Shown piece by piece: positions 34,300-42,354 of a stretch of DNA of 42,447 nucleotides. The stretch spans positions 1 through 42,447 of the forward strand of contig JAOTYD010000027.1 of assembly GCA_029862005.1 (NCBI GenBank), read 5' to 3'. How positions within the stretch are numbered: the first letter of the stretch is position 1; each line of letters starts with the position of its first letter. The position numbers and the translations under genes were made by a program. This stretch comes from Gammaproteobacteria bacterium. GTDB taxonomy: Bacteria; Pseudomonadota; Gammaproteobacteria; GCA-001735895. The notes under the pieces are model-generated. The model was given only the letters and a program-made list of their open reading frames with translations, ran no database searches and was not told the DNA's origin.

Positions 34300-36000
34300 T
34301 TACGCACGGGAAGGGCTAGACCAGCGACCATCAGACTCAACGAAATAAGTGAGGGGCAAGGTATACAAAAAAATAAATGCGTCGATCCAGCGTAGCAAGA
34401 CAAATCCCAGGCCGTACAGTAATAACATTGGTTTCTTCTCAAGCACGGCAATAACTATCGTCAAGATGTAATCAACCAGAAATATGCCGATAACGACGTC
34501 GCTCAGGCTGATATTGACGATCCCTAGCGTGGGAAGCCAGAGAGCCATTGTTTCGCCGGGGGCTAGCAGAAGCCAGACCAATACGACCGGAAACATCAGG
34601 AATACCACGCTTTGCAGCAGCACCTCTAATGTGAAAGTGCCGAGTGCAAGCCAGAAGAAACTAAACCAGAAACCATGTCTTTTCGCCGTTTGCCAAAAAC
34701 CAAGATTCCAGCGCTTAACCTGAGAAAAATAATCCCGCAGTGAGTGAGGATCTTCGCAAAATGAAATCGCTTTGGGCGTATATGCTATTTTCCCGCAGCG
34801 GTTTTTGTGAATCTCAAAGGTCATGTTGAAATCCTCGATCAATAGACCGGGGGCAGTTATATCGATGTCGGGAATCACGCTGCATCGATACATACTGGAA
34901 AAACCAGGGATAATGTAACTTACATTGGAAAACTCCCATGTCTGTCCGTAGCGAAGAAAAGCCTGCATGACCTTATATAGGCGGACTCGGTAGGCGATAA
35001 AAAAATTTCCCCAAACCGGTATCCAGTGTGGTTTCCATTTGGGAACTGCATGACCCGCAATCGCAACAACGGATGGATTGTCGAACAGGGGCAACGCATT
35101 TTTCATGTAGGCCTCATCGATTTCCGAATCGGCATCCATGATCAGCACTGCCTTGTAGTGGTCGCAGAGTTCGTAATGATCGATCAGATATTGTATTGCC
35201 CGGGCCTTTCCTCCATTGGGCTGTATATTCGCGACATTGCAGTCCCATTGCTTGGCCACCTCTACCGTGTTATCGGTGGATCCATCGCTACCGACAAAGA
35301 CATTGCGAATTGGTACGACTCTTTGTAGTGCATCAAGACATAGATGAATGGTTTTTTCCTCGTTATGGGCCGGCACTAGCACGGCCACGTCGTCTAGATC
35401 GACATGTGATTGTTCAGTCAGCTTATCGTTTGTTGAATCGCGCTTGATCCACCTGTAGTAGTTGAGCCTTAATCGACCGACGAGATACCTGCTGCCAAAC
35501 CAGCTCCCGATCAAGGCCAGTGAAAAGAAAATAGCCAATTCCTCCAAATAGGCAGGATCCGTGATATCGGCGAATTCAGCAATATTCGAATATTCGAGAT
35601 AATAATATAGCGACCAGTAAAGCACCGGGAACAGTAAGGTATCGACCAGGGAAAGTGCGGCACGCAAGATACGCACCAGGGTGTATGCGATCAGGACAGA
35701 CGCTGCAGTCCAGGAAATCGTCGGTAATACCCATGAAATCGGAGCAGGCAGAGAGTTTATGTCGTCTGCTGGCCGGGTATCTGTAGAAAAAACACCGCTA
35801 ATGGCCGTCGAAATCGAAAGCAATACTTCAAATAGCAAAAACGCAATCAGGGCCGCGAGCGAGAATAACAGAAAAAGCCTGATCGGGGATACGTATGCAC
35901 GGGCATTGTCTTGAGAGAGGAACCTGATAAATCCTATGGTGCCCCATAGCGAAAAACTGAAACCGTACAATGTTATAAACGCTAGTATCGATTTGGTCAC
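34300..36000 (-). CDS. Membrane family 2 glycosyltransferase (processive polysaccharide synthase, PgaC/cellulose synthase-like)
   Basis: 566 residues from a GTG at 36000, 12 bp after the epimerase stop. About five N-terminal membrane segments come first. The GT-A domain follows with VLVPAHNEEKTI, DGSTDN, the metal-binding DADSE, the acceptor acidic region LIEDFNMTF, and QVKRW for the growing chain. Three further C-terminal membrane segments complete it. This order (D, DxD, ED, QxxRW) defines processive beta-polysaccharide synthases such as PgaC and cellulose synthase. No PilZ domain is seen, so direct c-di-GMP control is not evident. It is the likely core of the cluster. Confidence 0.9.
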   Translation of the reverse strand: MTKSILAFITLYGFSFSLWGTIGFIRFLSQDNARAYVSPIRLFLLFSLAALIAFLLFEVLLSISTAISGVFSTDTRPADDINSLPAPISWVLPTISWTAASVLIAYTLVRILRAALSLVDTLLFPVLYWSLYYYLEYSNIAEFADITDPAYLEELAIFFSLALIGSWFGSRYLVGRLRLNYYRWIKRDSTNDKLTEQSHVDLDDVAVLVPAHNEEKTIHLCLDALQRVVPIRNVFVGSDGSTDNTVEVAKQWDCNVANIQPNGGKARAIQYLIDHYELCDHYKAVLIMDADSEIDEAYMKNALPLFDNPSVVAIAGHAVPKWKPHWIPVWGNFFIAYRVRLYKVMQAFLRYGQTWEFSNVSYIIPGFSSMYRCSVIPDIDITAPGLLIEDFNMTFEIHKNRCGKIAYTPKAISFCEDPHSLRDYFSQVKRWNLGFWQTAKRHGFWFSFFWLALGTFTLEVLLQSVVFLMFPVVLVWLLLAPGETMALWLPTLGIVNISLSDVVIGIFLVDYILTIVIAVLEKKPMLLLYGLGFVLLRWIDAFIFLYTLPLTYFVESDGRWSSPSRA

Positions 36001-36012
36001 TAATTGTTTCGA

Positions 36013-37023
36013 TTACTGGATAAAAGACACTAGTTCTAGAACTTCGCCAGTTTCAGGTGGAATTGAATCAATCGCTGGTACACCGTAGTTAGGCATCATT
36101 TCCAGCAATCCTTCGGCTACCGTTACTCTGGGAGACCAGCCAAGCCCCCTGATTTTGGTGGTATTGGGTAGGCGGCCGCCATGATCTTCGATGAAATGAG
36201 GGCGGAACTCAATTTCCACCGGCATCGACGTTAACGAATCAATCAGAAAGGCTAACTCCTTGATCGTCATCTGGGTTGAACCACCGATATTGTAAACCTC
36301 ACCGGGAGCTCCTCGCTCCAGGGCAAGCAGCATGCCGCGTATCAGATCTTGGACGTGCATGTGCGCCCTATTCTGGTTTCCGTCGCCGTAAATGGTGATT
36401 TTCTGGCCTAGTCGAATTCTCTTTAAAAATTGCGGTATCACCCGCGTGTCGTCGGGCGACATCCCGTTTCCAAAAGTGTTAAACAGCCGCATGATCTTGG
36501 CATCGATCTGGTATTTATTAACGTACATAGCGATTAGGGCTTCCGAGAATCTTTTGCCCTCCTCGTAAGCGCTTCTGGGGCCAACGGGATCGACATTGCC
36601 GTTATAGGTTTCCGGCTGTGGGAATATCTCGGGATCGCCGTATACTTCCGCTGAACTTGAGAATATGAGTTTCGACTTGCACTTTTTGGTCAGTTCGAGG
36701 ACATTGAAAGTTCCGGTCGAACAGGTAACCAGCATTTCCTCGGCCATTGGAAGGATATTCGGTACCCCAGTTGGGCAGGCCAAATGAAATATCTCATCGT
36801 ATTTTTCATCTTTAAATTCAGATACAAAACCAGGATCCGATATGTCAATCTCCATTAACCGAAAGGAGCGGCTTTCATGAAGGCTTGAAATTGATGCCTT
36901 TCGTCCAGTTGAAAAATTATCGATGCAGTCGACGCTATGACCTTTTTCGAGAAAGTATTTGCATATGTTGGACCCAACAAAACCTGCACCCCCGATTACC
37001 ATAACACGTTTCATTTTTCCCAT
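36013..37023 (-). CDS. NAD-dependent epimerase/dehydratase, UDP-glucuronate decarboxylase-like
   Basis: About 336 residues from the ATG at 37023; a Shine-Dalgarno AGGAGG lies 15 bp upstream, and an ATG at 37014 is an alternative. The Rossmann motif GGAGFVGSNI, the FSSSAEVYGDPE strand with the active Ser/Glu, and the catalytic SAYEEGKR (YxxxK) fit short-chain sugar-nucleotide enzymes. The stretch NVDPVGPRSAYEEGKR matches UDP-xylose synthase-like enzymes best. It would make the sugar nucleotide used by the adjacent synthase. Exact product (UDP-xylose, UDP-arabinose or another) is unresolved. Confidence 0.85.
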   Translation of the reverse strand: MGKMKRVMVIGGAGFVGSNICKYFLEKGHSVDCIDNFSTGRKASISSLHESRSFRLMEIDISDPGFVSEFKDEKYDEIFHLACPTGVPNILPMAEEMLVTCSTGTFNVLELTKKCKSKLIFSSSAEVYGDPEIFPQPETYNGNVDPVGPRSAYEEGKRFSEALIAMYVNKYQIDAKIMRLFNTFGNGMSPDDTRVIPQFLKRIRLGQKITIYGDGNQNRAHMHVQDLIRGMLLALERGAPGEVYNIGGSTQMTIKELAFLIDSLTSMPVEIEFRPHFIEDHGGRLPNTTKIRGLGWSPRVTVAEGLLEMMPNYGVPAIDSIPPETGEVLELVSFIQ

Positions 37024-37065
37024 ATTTTTGTCTTCATACCTCCTTCGTTGAGTATTTTGCGGCAA

Positions 37066-37859
37066 AATATAATCTACTAAATAACGGTGACTAGTTAATT
37101 TTAATCAATTAAAAACATTGTTCAGGTTTCCGAAAAGTCAAAGACGTTAATAACTGAATCAACGACTTCGATTCGCGCGATGCCAACCGATTTATACCAA
37201 AGTAACCATTTACCCAAAGCAACCATTTACACTTTGCATATAATTATTGCTTCTTAGCAAGAAAATACCAGATATTGTAGGCATTGTTAGTCCAAACAAC
37301 TATATATAGCGCTACAACTAGAAATCCCCCTGAATTTTTTGCTGGTTATTTAATACGTCTTATACAGTAATGAAGAAGTAAAGCACATCACCCAAATGAG
37401 GTAAGTTTCACCCAAACAGGTTAAAAATCTCCGCGATACATAGTGAGATGTTTATAGGCGAACGTCTCAGTTGGGATGTGAACTCAATCGGTCGATGCAA
37501 CATCTAATTTCTAGCTACAAAGAGGAGGATGTTGGTAATGCTTTGAATAATGGGGATCTGGGATTTTTTCCAATCAACATCCATCTGACGGCTCAAATTC
37601 TTCTGGCCACAATAGTTGGTGAGCCCTTAACGAGCCTCGGAAAACACTATACGTTGGTTTTAAACAATGCCGCAGAGTAATCGAAGATCGAAAAGATCTA
37701 TTGAGTCACAAGAATGGCGACATCATAACCCATTAGAGCAAAGTTAAAATCGAGCATCTGCGGGAGGCGGTGAATTCCATTACTAGAGATATCTACCGCA
37801 AATTTCCTACAGTGAGAGTTGCTGGAGAATGCGAAACGACGCTAAGTCATTGAAAGAAA
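37066..37859. other. AT-rich gene-poor stretch
   Basis: No convincing gene is seen. A 69-codon frame from a TTG at 37471 to 37680 lacks a clear ribosome-binding site. The segment includes AATTTCCTACA at 37801-37811, which recurs on the far side of the tRNA fragment. Promoter elements for the epimerase operon are presumably at 37030-37130. The composition differs from the first 28 kb and suggests decayed mobile DNA. Confidence 0.5.
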
Positions 37860-37905
37860 TGGTGGCTACGCCCTGATTTGAACAGGGGACCCCACCATTA
37901 TGAGT
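37860..37905 (-). pseudogene. 3' half of an elongator tRNA-Met (CAT) gene, probable att-site scar
   Basis: Read on the minus strand, the fragment runs ACTCATAATGGTGGGG, then a T arm CCCTGTTCAAATCAGGG, acceptor strand CGTAGCC and an encoded CCA. This matches the 3' half of bacterial elongator tRNA-Met, whose 5' acceptor strand would be GGCTACG. Upstream of the anticodon loop the matching 5' half is absent: the bases before it do not pair with TGGTG. A tRNA cut at the anticodon loop is a typical footprint of a tyrosine-recombinase integration event. No integrase gene remains in the window. Confidence 0.8.
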
Positions 37906-37998
37906 ACGATAAGGCAATTATATTAGGCTAATAATCAATAGCCTAGCGAGGCACCCATTGCCGAGATTGCACCACTAAGCATAACAATGCATTACTGA

Positions 37999-38017
37999 AT
38001 CCTACAATTTTCCTACA
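37999..38017. repeat. Tandem TCCTACA motifs near the tRNA fragment (possible arm-type sites)
   Basis: ATCCTACA (37999-38006) and AATTTTCCTACA (38006-38017) lie on one side of the tRNA-Met fragment, and AATTTCCTACA (37801-37811) on the other. Short direct repeats on either side of a core are typical of integrase arm-binding sites. This is suggestive only. Confidence 0.35.
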
Positions 38018-38070
38018 CCGGCAAACTACATTTTTTGAGAATGAAACCAGTGAAATTGATATAAACTGTT

Positions 38071-38190
38071 CATCGCGAATTTGATGCCTATTTGCGTTGC
38101 GACGGTCTGGATTATGGTTTCCAGCGCGTAGTCTGCGTATTCTGCCATGCCGAGCAGCTAGAGGCCTTTAGCTGCAAGAGGCGCGGCCCC
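38071..38190 (+). pseudogene. IS91-family transposase N-terminal fragment
   Basis: The frame reads HREFDAYLRCDGLDYGFQRV, then CVFCH and EAFSCKRRG, the N-terminal zinc-binding region of IS91-type rolling-circle transposases. The next conserved stretch (CPSC and catalytic part) is not found; after about residue 40 the similarity stops although the frame stays open to 38322. It is a truncated remnant, showing that an IS91-like element once passed through this locus. Confidence 0.65.
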
Positions 38191-38310
38191 TCCCGCAAGC
38201 CCTATCCGATCAACTGGGAAATACATCGGGTACGACGCGAAACTTGCCACGAGGAGCGCCTGCCCGCCTTTATCCGTATGCGCGGTCAATTTCAGCCAAA
38301 AAGACAACAC

Positions 38311-39120
38311 CTACGGCAGTAGCAGATCCAGCGCCTCGCCAGGTGAACAATTCATCAACAAATCGATGATGGAGAGATTGGGTGTAAATTCTTCCACGTC
38401 CATATATTGTTGCGCATAGGGCTCGCATAGCCATTGCTGAATCCGGACATTGATATTTCTTTCACTAAAAACATCAAGATCTAAATAACTCTCATAAGCT
38501 GTTCTGCCGGTGATGTAATCCGTAGCACCGAAAATCGTGCACAATCGGGCGATCTTTTCCGATGCGCTCATTTGATGATAGGCGGCGCCAACATCGACTT
38601 CGGTGCCGAGGATGATATGGCGTAACTTACCCGGCAACTTCTGATCTATCAGCGAATTTACCGATTTCAGGGTCATGTGTTCCGGACCTACCGGATCGAC
38701 GCCCAGCAGTCGGCTAACTGCCCAGCATATGGTTGTCGTGTTGAGTTTAGCCACCGTTTCATAGCCGCTTTCCAGGATCGACTGGATCTCGCTGAAGACG
38801 GGCTCGAATTGCGGGGACTTGCTGTAGTTATGTTTGATTTGATTTAATTGCTTTTTCAGCCACGGCTGATCGTAGGAGACCAGCGTTTTGCTGATCGGCA
38901 GGTAGCTCCCTTTTTTTGCGGACACGGTAAGCATTACTGGCCCGTGGTTGGTCTTGATAGGGGAATGCACCTGGTGTGATACCCCGCGCGAACCGTCTGT
39001 GAACCTGTGCTTGTTTACGAATTGAACCTCATCCTTGATGATGAACTGGTTGGATTCGAACATGCGGGCAAAAAAATTCAATCTGGGAAAATACTGAGGC
39101 TGTATGTCACTTAGAATCAT
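38311..39120 (-). CDS. WbqC-family protein (copy 2)
   Basis: The protein has 269 residues. LSDIQPQYFPRLNFFARMF, RGVSHQVHSPIKTN, SYDQPWLKKQLNQ and the C-terminal PNLSIIDLLMNCS align throughout with the gene at 28816-29628. The paralogues differ by scattered substitutions, so the duplication is not very recent. It is separated from the polysaccharide block by the tRNA fragment and the IS91 remnant, and lies downstream of the PEP-CTERM gene on the same strand. Confidence 0.87.
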   Translation of the reverse strand: MILSDIQPQYFPRLNFFARMFESNQFIIKDEVQFVNKHRFTDGSRGVSHQVHSPIKTNHGPVMLTVSAKKGSYLPISKTLVSYDQPWLKKQLNQIKHNYSKSPQFEPVFSEIQSILESGYETVAKLNTTTICWAVSRLLGVDPVGPEHMTLKSVNSLIDQKLPGKLRHIILGTEVDVGAAYHQMSASEKIARLCTIFGATDYITGRTAYESYLDLDVFSERNINVRIQQWLCEPYAQQYMDVEEFTPNLSIIDLLMNCSPGEALDLLLP

Positions 39121-39382
39121 GGCCGGATATTTCTTTAGTTAGGTTCAGTTAGCAATAAAATATCAAATACTCTTCCCGTTTGACAGTATCGTGATTATTC
39201 GGGAATGAATGTTCTCTAGCTGCTTTATAGCGGAAACGATCTCCCACAAATCTCCGAATATTTTAAGCCATCCTTTCGGGCCTAGGTCAGTGCTCGATTG
39301 TGGACACTCCATCTTTTGTTCTAAAGATAAAGTGTTGCGTCGATCAGTTGAACTCAGCACCCGCAACTGAGACACTCATAAA

Positions 39383-39411
39383 AAAGCCACCTAAAATAAG
39401 ATGGCTTAGTT
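39383..39411 (-). terminator. Rho-independent terminator of the PEP-CTERM gene
   Basis: On the minus strand AAGCCATC and GGTGGCTT flank an 8-base AT-rich loop and run into TTTTTTA. The G-T pairing is tolerated. It lies just over 20 bp beyond the PEP-CTERM stop, so it should end that transcript and isolate it from the WbqC gene. Confidence 0.75.
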
Positions 39412-39432
39412 ATTTTACTAAGTAGTTATTGG

Positions 39433-40068
39433 TTATGTTTTTCTGCGACGAGCAAAACTTAAACCGAGTAAACCCAACCCAAAGAGAGCTACGATTGAAG
39501 GTTCAGGTACAACTGTAATACTGGTCCTAATCCAGGCGGAGTCATCAGCATTAGCGAAGTTGTTCGCGGTGTAAATCCAATTGGCATTTGTGCTAATTCC
39601 ACTCACCGCTGCGCCGCCATTTACGGTAGTCCAGATGTTCGGATCGCCATTGAAGCCATACTCGGTTGCATTCGCGAGGAAATTGCCAGTGTCTACATCA
39701 TAGACTTCCCAGGCTGAGGAAGAATAGTTGGCGTTACCATCCCAAAGGATTTCTGCAAGCAATGCAGCAGGATTACCGTCGGATAAATTACCTACATTCA
39801 GTATGTTCCAGGCAAAATAGTGTGTGCCAGCACCCAGGTCGATTGTTACTGAATCGGATTGCGTCCAATCACTAGCATTTGCCAAAGCCCCCGAACCTAA
39901 ATCCTCCCAAAGCTGGCCATCCGTGCAGCTTGAATCAGAACACAATCCACCCGATGCGAGAATATTATCGACCGGCAGATTGATGGTTATGAGCGTGGCC
40001 TGGCTTGATGTCGCGAAACCGAAGGACAATATTAATGCCGCTGAGATTCGTATGATTGTATTTTTCAA
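39433..40068 (-). CDS. PEP-CTERM sorting-domain exported protein
   Basis: About 211 residues from a TTG at 40068. The frame is open to 40107, but that start would lie at or upstream of the predicted sigma-54 transcription start, so it is rejected. A signal peptide (IIRISAALILSFGFATSSQA) is followed by an Asn/Ser/Asp-rich beta domain. The C terminus is a textbook PEP-CTERM tail: VPEP, a hydrophobic helix (ALFGLGLLGLSF) and ARRRKT. Exosortase recognises this tail and the proteins go to the surface or extracellular matrix, usually where exopolysaccharide is made. No exosortase is in the window. Confidence 0.9.
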   Translation of the reverse strand: MKNTIIRISAALILSFGFATSSQATLITINLPVDNILASGGLCSDSSCTDGQLWEDLGSGALANASDWTQSDSVTIDLGAGTHYFAWNILNVGNLSDGNPAALLAEILWDGNANYSSSAWEVYDVDTGNFLANATEYGFNGDPNIWTTVNGGAAVSGISTNANWIYTANNFANADDSAWIRTSITVVPEPSIVALFGLGLLGLSFARRRKT

Positions 40069-40102
40069 TTTAGTATCACTCAATATTAGATTAGATGAAT
40101 AA

Positions 40103-40118
40103 AGCAAATTTCAGGCCA
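40103..40118 (-). promoter_or_regulatory. Sigma-54 (-24/-12) promoter of the PEP-CTERM gene
   Basis: The minus strand reads TGGCCTGAAATTTGCT, which fits the TGGC-N8-TTGC(A/T) consensus with exact GG-to-GC spacing. Transcription would start near 40092, giving a leader of about 24 bases to the TTG at 40068. Confidence 0.8.
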
Positions 40119-40211
40119 CGTAATTAATGATGGTGTTTATCAGTAACTTAAAAATAATTGAATATAAATTTTGAATCATTTTGCAAAATTTTTTTACAGC
40201 TTTCCGGTGCA

Positions 40212-40232
40212 ACTGTAAAGAATCTTTACAGT
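40212..40232. promoter_or_regulatory. 21-bp perfect palindrome, probable enhancer/activator site
   Basis: ACTGTAAAGA and TCTTTACAGT flank a single A, a perfect inverted repeat with 10-bp arms. Its centre is about 130 bp upstream of the predicted sigma-54 start, the usual distance for an enhancer-binding activator. A PrsR-type regulator, known to act with RpoN on PEP-CTERM genes in other bacteria, is a candidate, but the protein is not encoded here. Confidence 0.7.
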
Positions 40233-40629
40233 GTGTACTTTTGAGAACATAGCGAGAACTATACTATAGTCACCATTGATTTAAATTCAGTCAAAATCAA
40301 TGAAGGGCGGAACTAGACCAGGTGCGGGAGATAAGAAAGGTTCAGGACAGCAGCCCATTACATGGCGATGCTGGAACCTTATGCCGAAGAATTAATACAG
40401 CACGTTTGGAAATCGTGCTCTGAGTGCATTGGCATAAGGGTGCTTGACTGCGAGACAGACACGTCGAGCAGGGTCGAAAGACGCCTATGGGTCGGATATC
40501 GCCGCTGATCTATCGATTTTGAGCGGCAGCTTTCTCAATAGCAGACCCTCGTCAATCCCTGGTAGGCGGCAATTTTCGGCCAATACCGGACGCTCATATT
40601 TTCCGTGATAATATGTTATTTAGATAGAT
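40233..40629. other. Gene-free stretch upstream of the agmatinase-family gene
   Basis: No gene is seen. It holds repeat copy A (40491-40595) and the upstream region of the agmatinase-family gene. Much of the AT-rich part next to the palindrome may be regulatory. Confidence 0.5.
40491..40595. repeat. Dispersed repeat family, copy A
   Basis: About 100 bp including GAGCGGCAGCTTTCTCAATA, GCAGACCCTC, CCTGGTAGGCGGCAA and TTCGGCCAATACCGGAC. It matches the window end (42355-42447) over its length with scattered differences and partly matches 41630-41700. Confidence 0.65.
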
Positions 40630-41595
40630 ATGAAAGATTCTGATATCAATACCTCAGACGCTATATTTGGTTGTTCACGCCCGAGTGAGCAAACTTCCGA
40701 GGCACCATTTTTTGGCGCCAACACCTTCATGCGTCGGCCTTATTGCAGAGAGCTTCAACACGCTGACATTGCAATTCTTGGTGTGCCATTTGATCTCGCC
40801 GTTTGTAATCGCCCTGGCACAAGATTTGGACCCAGAGCAATAAGACAAGCGAGCCGTGACATATCAAGCTGGAGGAACCAATATCCCTGGGGATTTGATC
40901 CTTTCGATTATATAAATGTTTTCGATTATGGTGACGTGGTTTACCGTTACGGAGATGCCGCTGAAATGGTCGAGCAAACCCAAGCCTGCGTCGCTGATAT
41001 ATTAAGAAAGGGGGCAAAAACATTGAGCCTCGGCGGAGATCATTTTGTTTCTCTACCTATTTTGCGCGAAGTTGCAAAAACGCATGGTGCGGTATCGCTA
41101 GTTCACTTTGATGCGCATACAGATACCGAAAGAAACGACAATCCTTACGACCATGGATGCATGTTCTATCGTGCCGTTGAAGAAGGCATTGTTGATCCCA
41201 CGAGATCAGTACAAATTGGTATCAGGACCGACTACGATAAAGATAAAGACCAGTTTACTGTAATCGACTCACCTACGGTTCACCGAATCGGCATAGACTC
41301 AACTGTAGGGAAAGTAAGGCAGATGATAGGTGATCATAAGGCTTACCTCACTTTCGATATTGACGCTCTCGACCCCGCTTTCGCCCCTGGCACAGGCACG
41401 CCGGTTCCAGGGGGTCTAACTTCAAATCAAGCCCTAGAAATTCTAAGGGGGATATGGGATATCGAATTTGTCGGTATGGATATCGTTGAAGTGGCGCCGG
41501 ATTACGATCACAGCGAAATTACGGCTTTAGTTGCCGCTCAGCTAGGTCTCGAATTTATATGCATGCAAGCTGCATTAAAGCAAAATGCCCCATAA
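40630..41595 (+). CDS. Agmatinase/arginase-family ureohydrolase
   Basis: The protein has 321 residues. Binuclear manganese motifs are complete: GGDHFVSLPI with the first His, HFDAHTDTE, and TFDIDALDPAFAPGTGTPVPGG. Length and the C-terminal segment MDIVEVAPDYDHSEITALVAA fit agmatinases best. Agmatinase yields putrescine and urea, but guanidino-acid hydrolases of the same family cannot be excluded. Its TAA lies inside an attC-like sequence. It is on the plus strand like the RidA gene, opposite to the polysaccharide block, and its codons look more AT-rich than those of the first 28 kb. Confidence 0.9.
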   Translation: MKDSDINTSDAIFGCSRPSEQTSEAPFFGANTFMRRPYCRELQHADIAILGVPFDLAVCNRPGTRFGPRAIRQASRDISSWRNQYPWGFDPFDYINVFDYGDVVYRYGDAAEMVEQTQACVADILRKGAKTLSLGGDHFVSLPILREVAKTHGAVSLVHFDAHTDTERNDNPYDHGCMFYRAVEEGIVDPTRSVQIGIRTDYDKDKDQFTVIDSPTVHRIGIDSTVGKVRQMIGDHKAYLTFDIDALDPAFAPGTGTPVPGGLTSNQALEILRGIWDIEFVGMDIVEVAPDYDHSEITALVAAQLGLEFICMQAALKQNAP

Positions 41596-41754
41596 CAAGC
41601 GCATGCAGTCGGACAATCCACTCGTTGCGCTGACGATTTCTCAATAGCAGACTCTGAAATTCGTTTCCCAGGCTTCTCGAACCGGCCATAAGCGGACACC
41701 TGGCAGCAGATAATATATTATCAGGTCAATTACCTTTTCATTATGCTGTTAGGC
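41591..41754. other. attC-like recombination sequence after the agmatinase-family gene
   Basis: It begins with CATAACAAGCGCATGCAGTC and GGAC, which contains the gene's stop codon, and ends with TGCTGTTAGGC (GTTAGGC at 41748-41754). Those ends look like R-double-prime and R-prime boxes of integron cassettes. The region is 164 bp, longer than usual, and its middle contains repeat-family sequence, so it may be decayed or composite. Confidence 0.35.
41630..41700. repeat. Dispersed repeat family, partial copy B
   Basis: TTTCTCAATAGCAGACTCTG and CCGGCCATAAGCGGACACC resemble copies A and C in order and spacing, although it is less complete. It lies within the attC-like region. Confidence 0.5.
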
Positions 41755-41821
41755 GGCCATAGATGAGAGAAGCGAACCATCGATACCGATGTATGAGGGA
41801 AGTATTGAACCGGAGATAAAC

Positions 41822-42214
41822 ATGAGGCCCAAGAGAGTTATTGTTACCCCAGAGTTTCAGCATTTTCTCAACGATTGGCATCTGTCACCGGGCATTGATG
41901 ACGGTGATTATGTATTTTTTTCCGGGGTAACAGGAATCCAACCAGACCTTTCAGTTTCGACCGACCCAGAGACACAGTTTCGAGATACATTTCAAGTCCT
42001 CGAAAAAAACCTTGCGCAAGCGGAACTCAAATTCGATGATGTTGTGGACATGACAACTTACCATGTCGGATTGCGAGAGCATTTGCACACGTTTATGAAG
42101 GTAAAAGATGAGTTCGTTTCATCTCCATTTCCCGCATGGACTGAGATCGGTGTATCTGAGCTTATTACAGAAGGCACACTTATCGAGATTAGGGTTATAG
42201 CAAAGCGACAATAA
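41822..42214 (+). CDS. RidA (YjgF/YER057c/UK114) family protein
   Basis: 130 residues from the ATG at 41822, preceded by CGGAGATAAAC; the frame begins at 41789 but lacks a site there. The sequence GDYVFFSGVTGIQPD, QFRDTFQVLEKNL and the C-terminal ELITEGTLIEIRVIAKR fit the family. RidA proteins hydrolyse reactive enamines and imines; subfamily members have other uses. The usual arginine of active RidA appears in the C-terminal IEIRVIA segment. It follows the agmatinase-family gene, possibly as a separate cassette. Confidence 0.85.
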   Translation: MRPKRVIVTPEFQHFLNDWHLSPGIDDGDYVFFSGVTGIQPDLSVSTDPETQFRDTFQVLEKNLAQAELKFDDVVDMTTYHVGLREHLHTFMKVKDEFVSSPFPAWTEIGVSELITEGTLIEIRVIAKRQ

Positions 42215-42287
42215 TATGCGGGCACAAATGAGTGATACAACCCGCCTCTACGCAACATGCATCGGGGGAAGTGACTTGCGAGGGCCA

Positions 42288-42311
42288 CATAACAAGCGAA
42301 TGCAGTCGGAC
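42288..42311. repeat. attC-like half site, second copy
   Basis: CATAACAAGCGAATGCAGTC and GGAC differ from 41591-41614 at only one of 24 positions and lie about 74 bp after the RidA stop. Confidence 0.5.
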
Positions 42312-42354
42312 CCAAAAGTCCTCTATGCGCTTATAACTTCAAGGTCGGTTTAGG

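Noticed and set aside
37471-37680. 69-codon plus-strand frame in the gene-poor stretch
   Set aside because: TTG start, no ribosome-binding site, not recognised; described only as part of the gene-poor region.
39163-39375. 70-codon minus-strand frame between the terminator and WbqC2
   Set aside because: It starts at a GTG directly after a terminator, lacks a ribosome-binding site at proper distance and has no recognised similarity.
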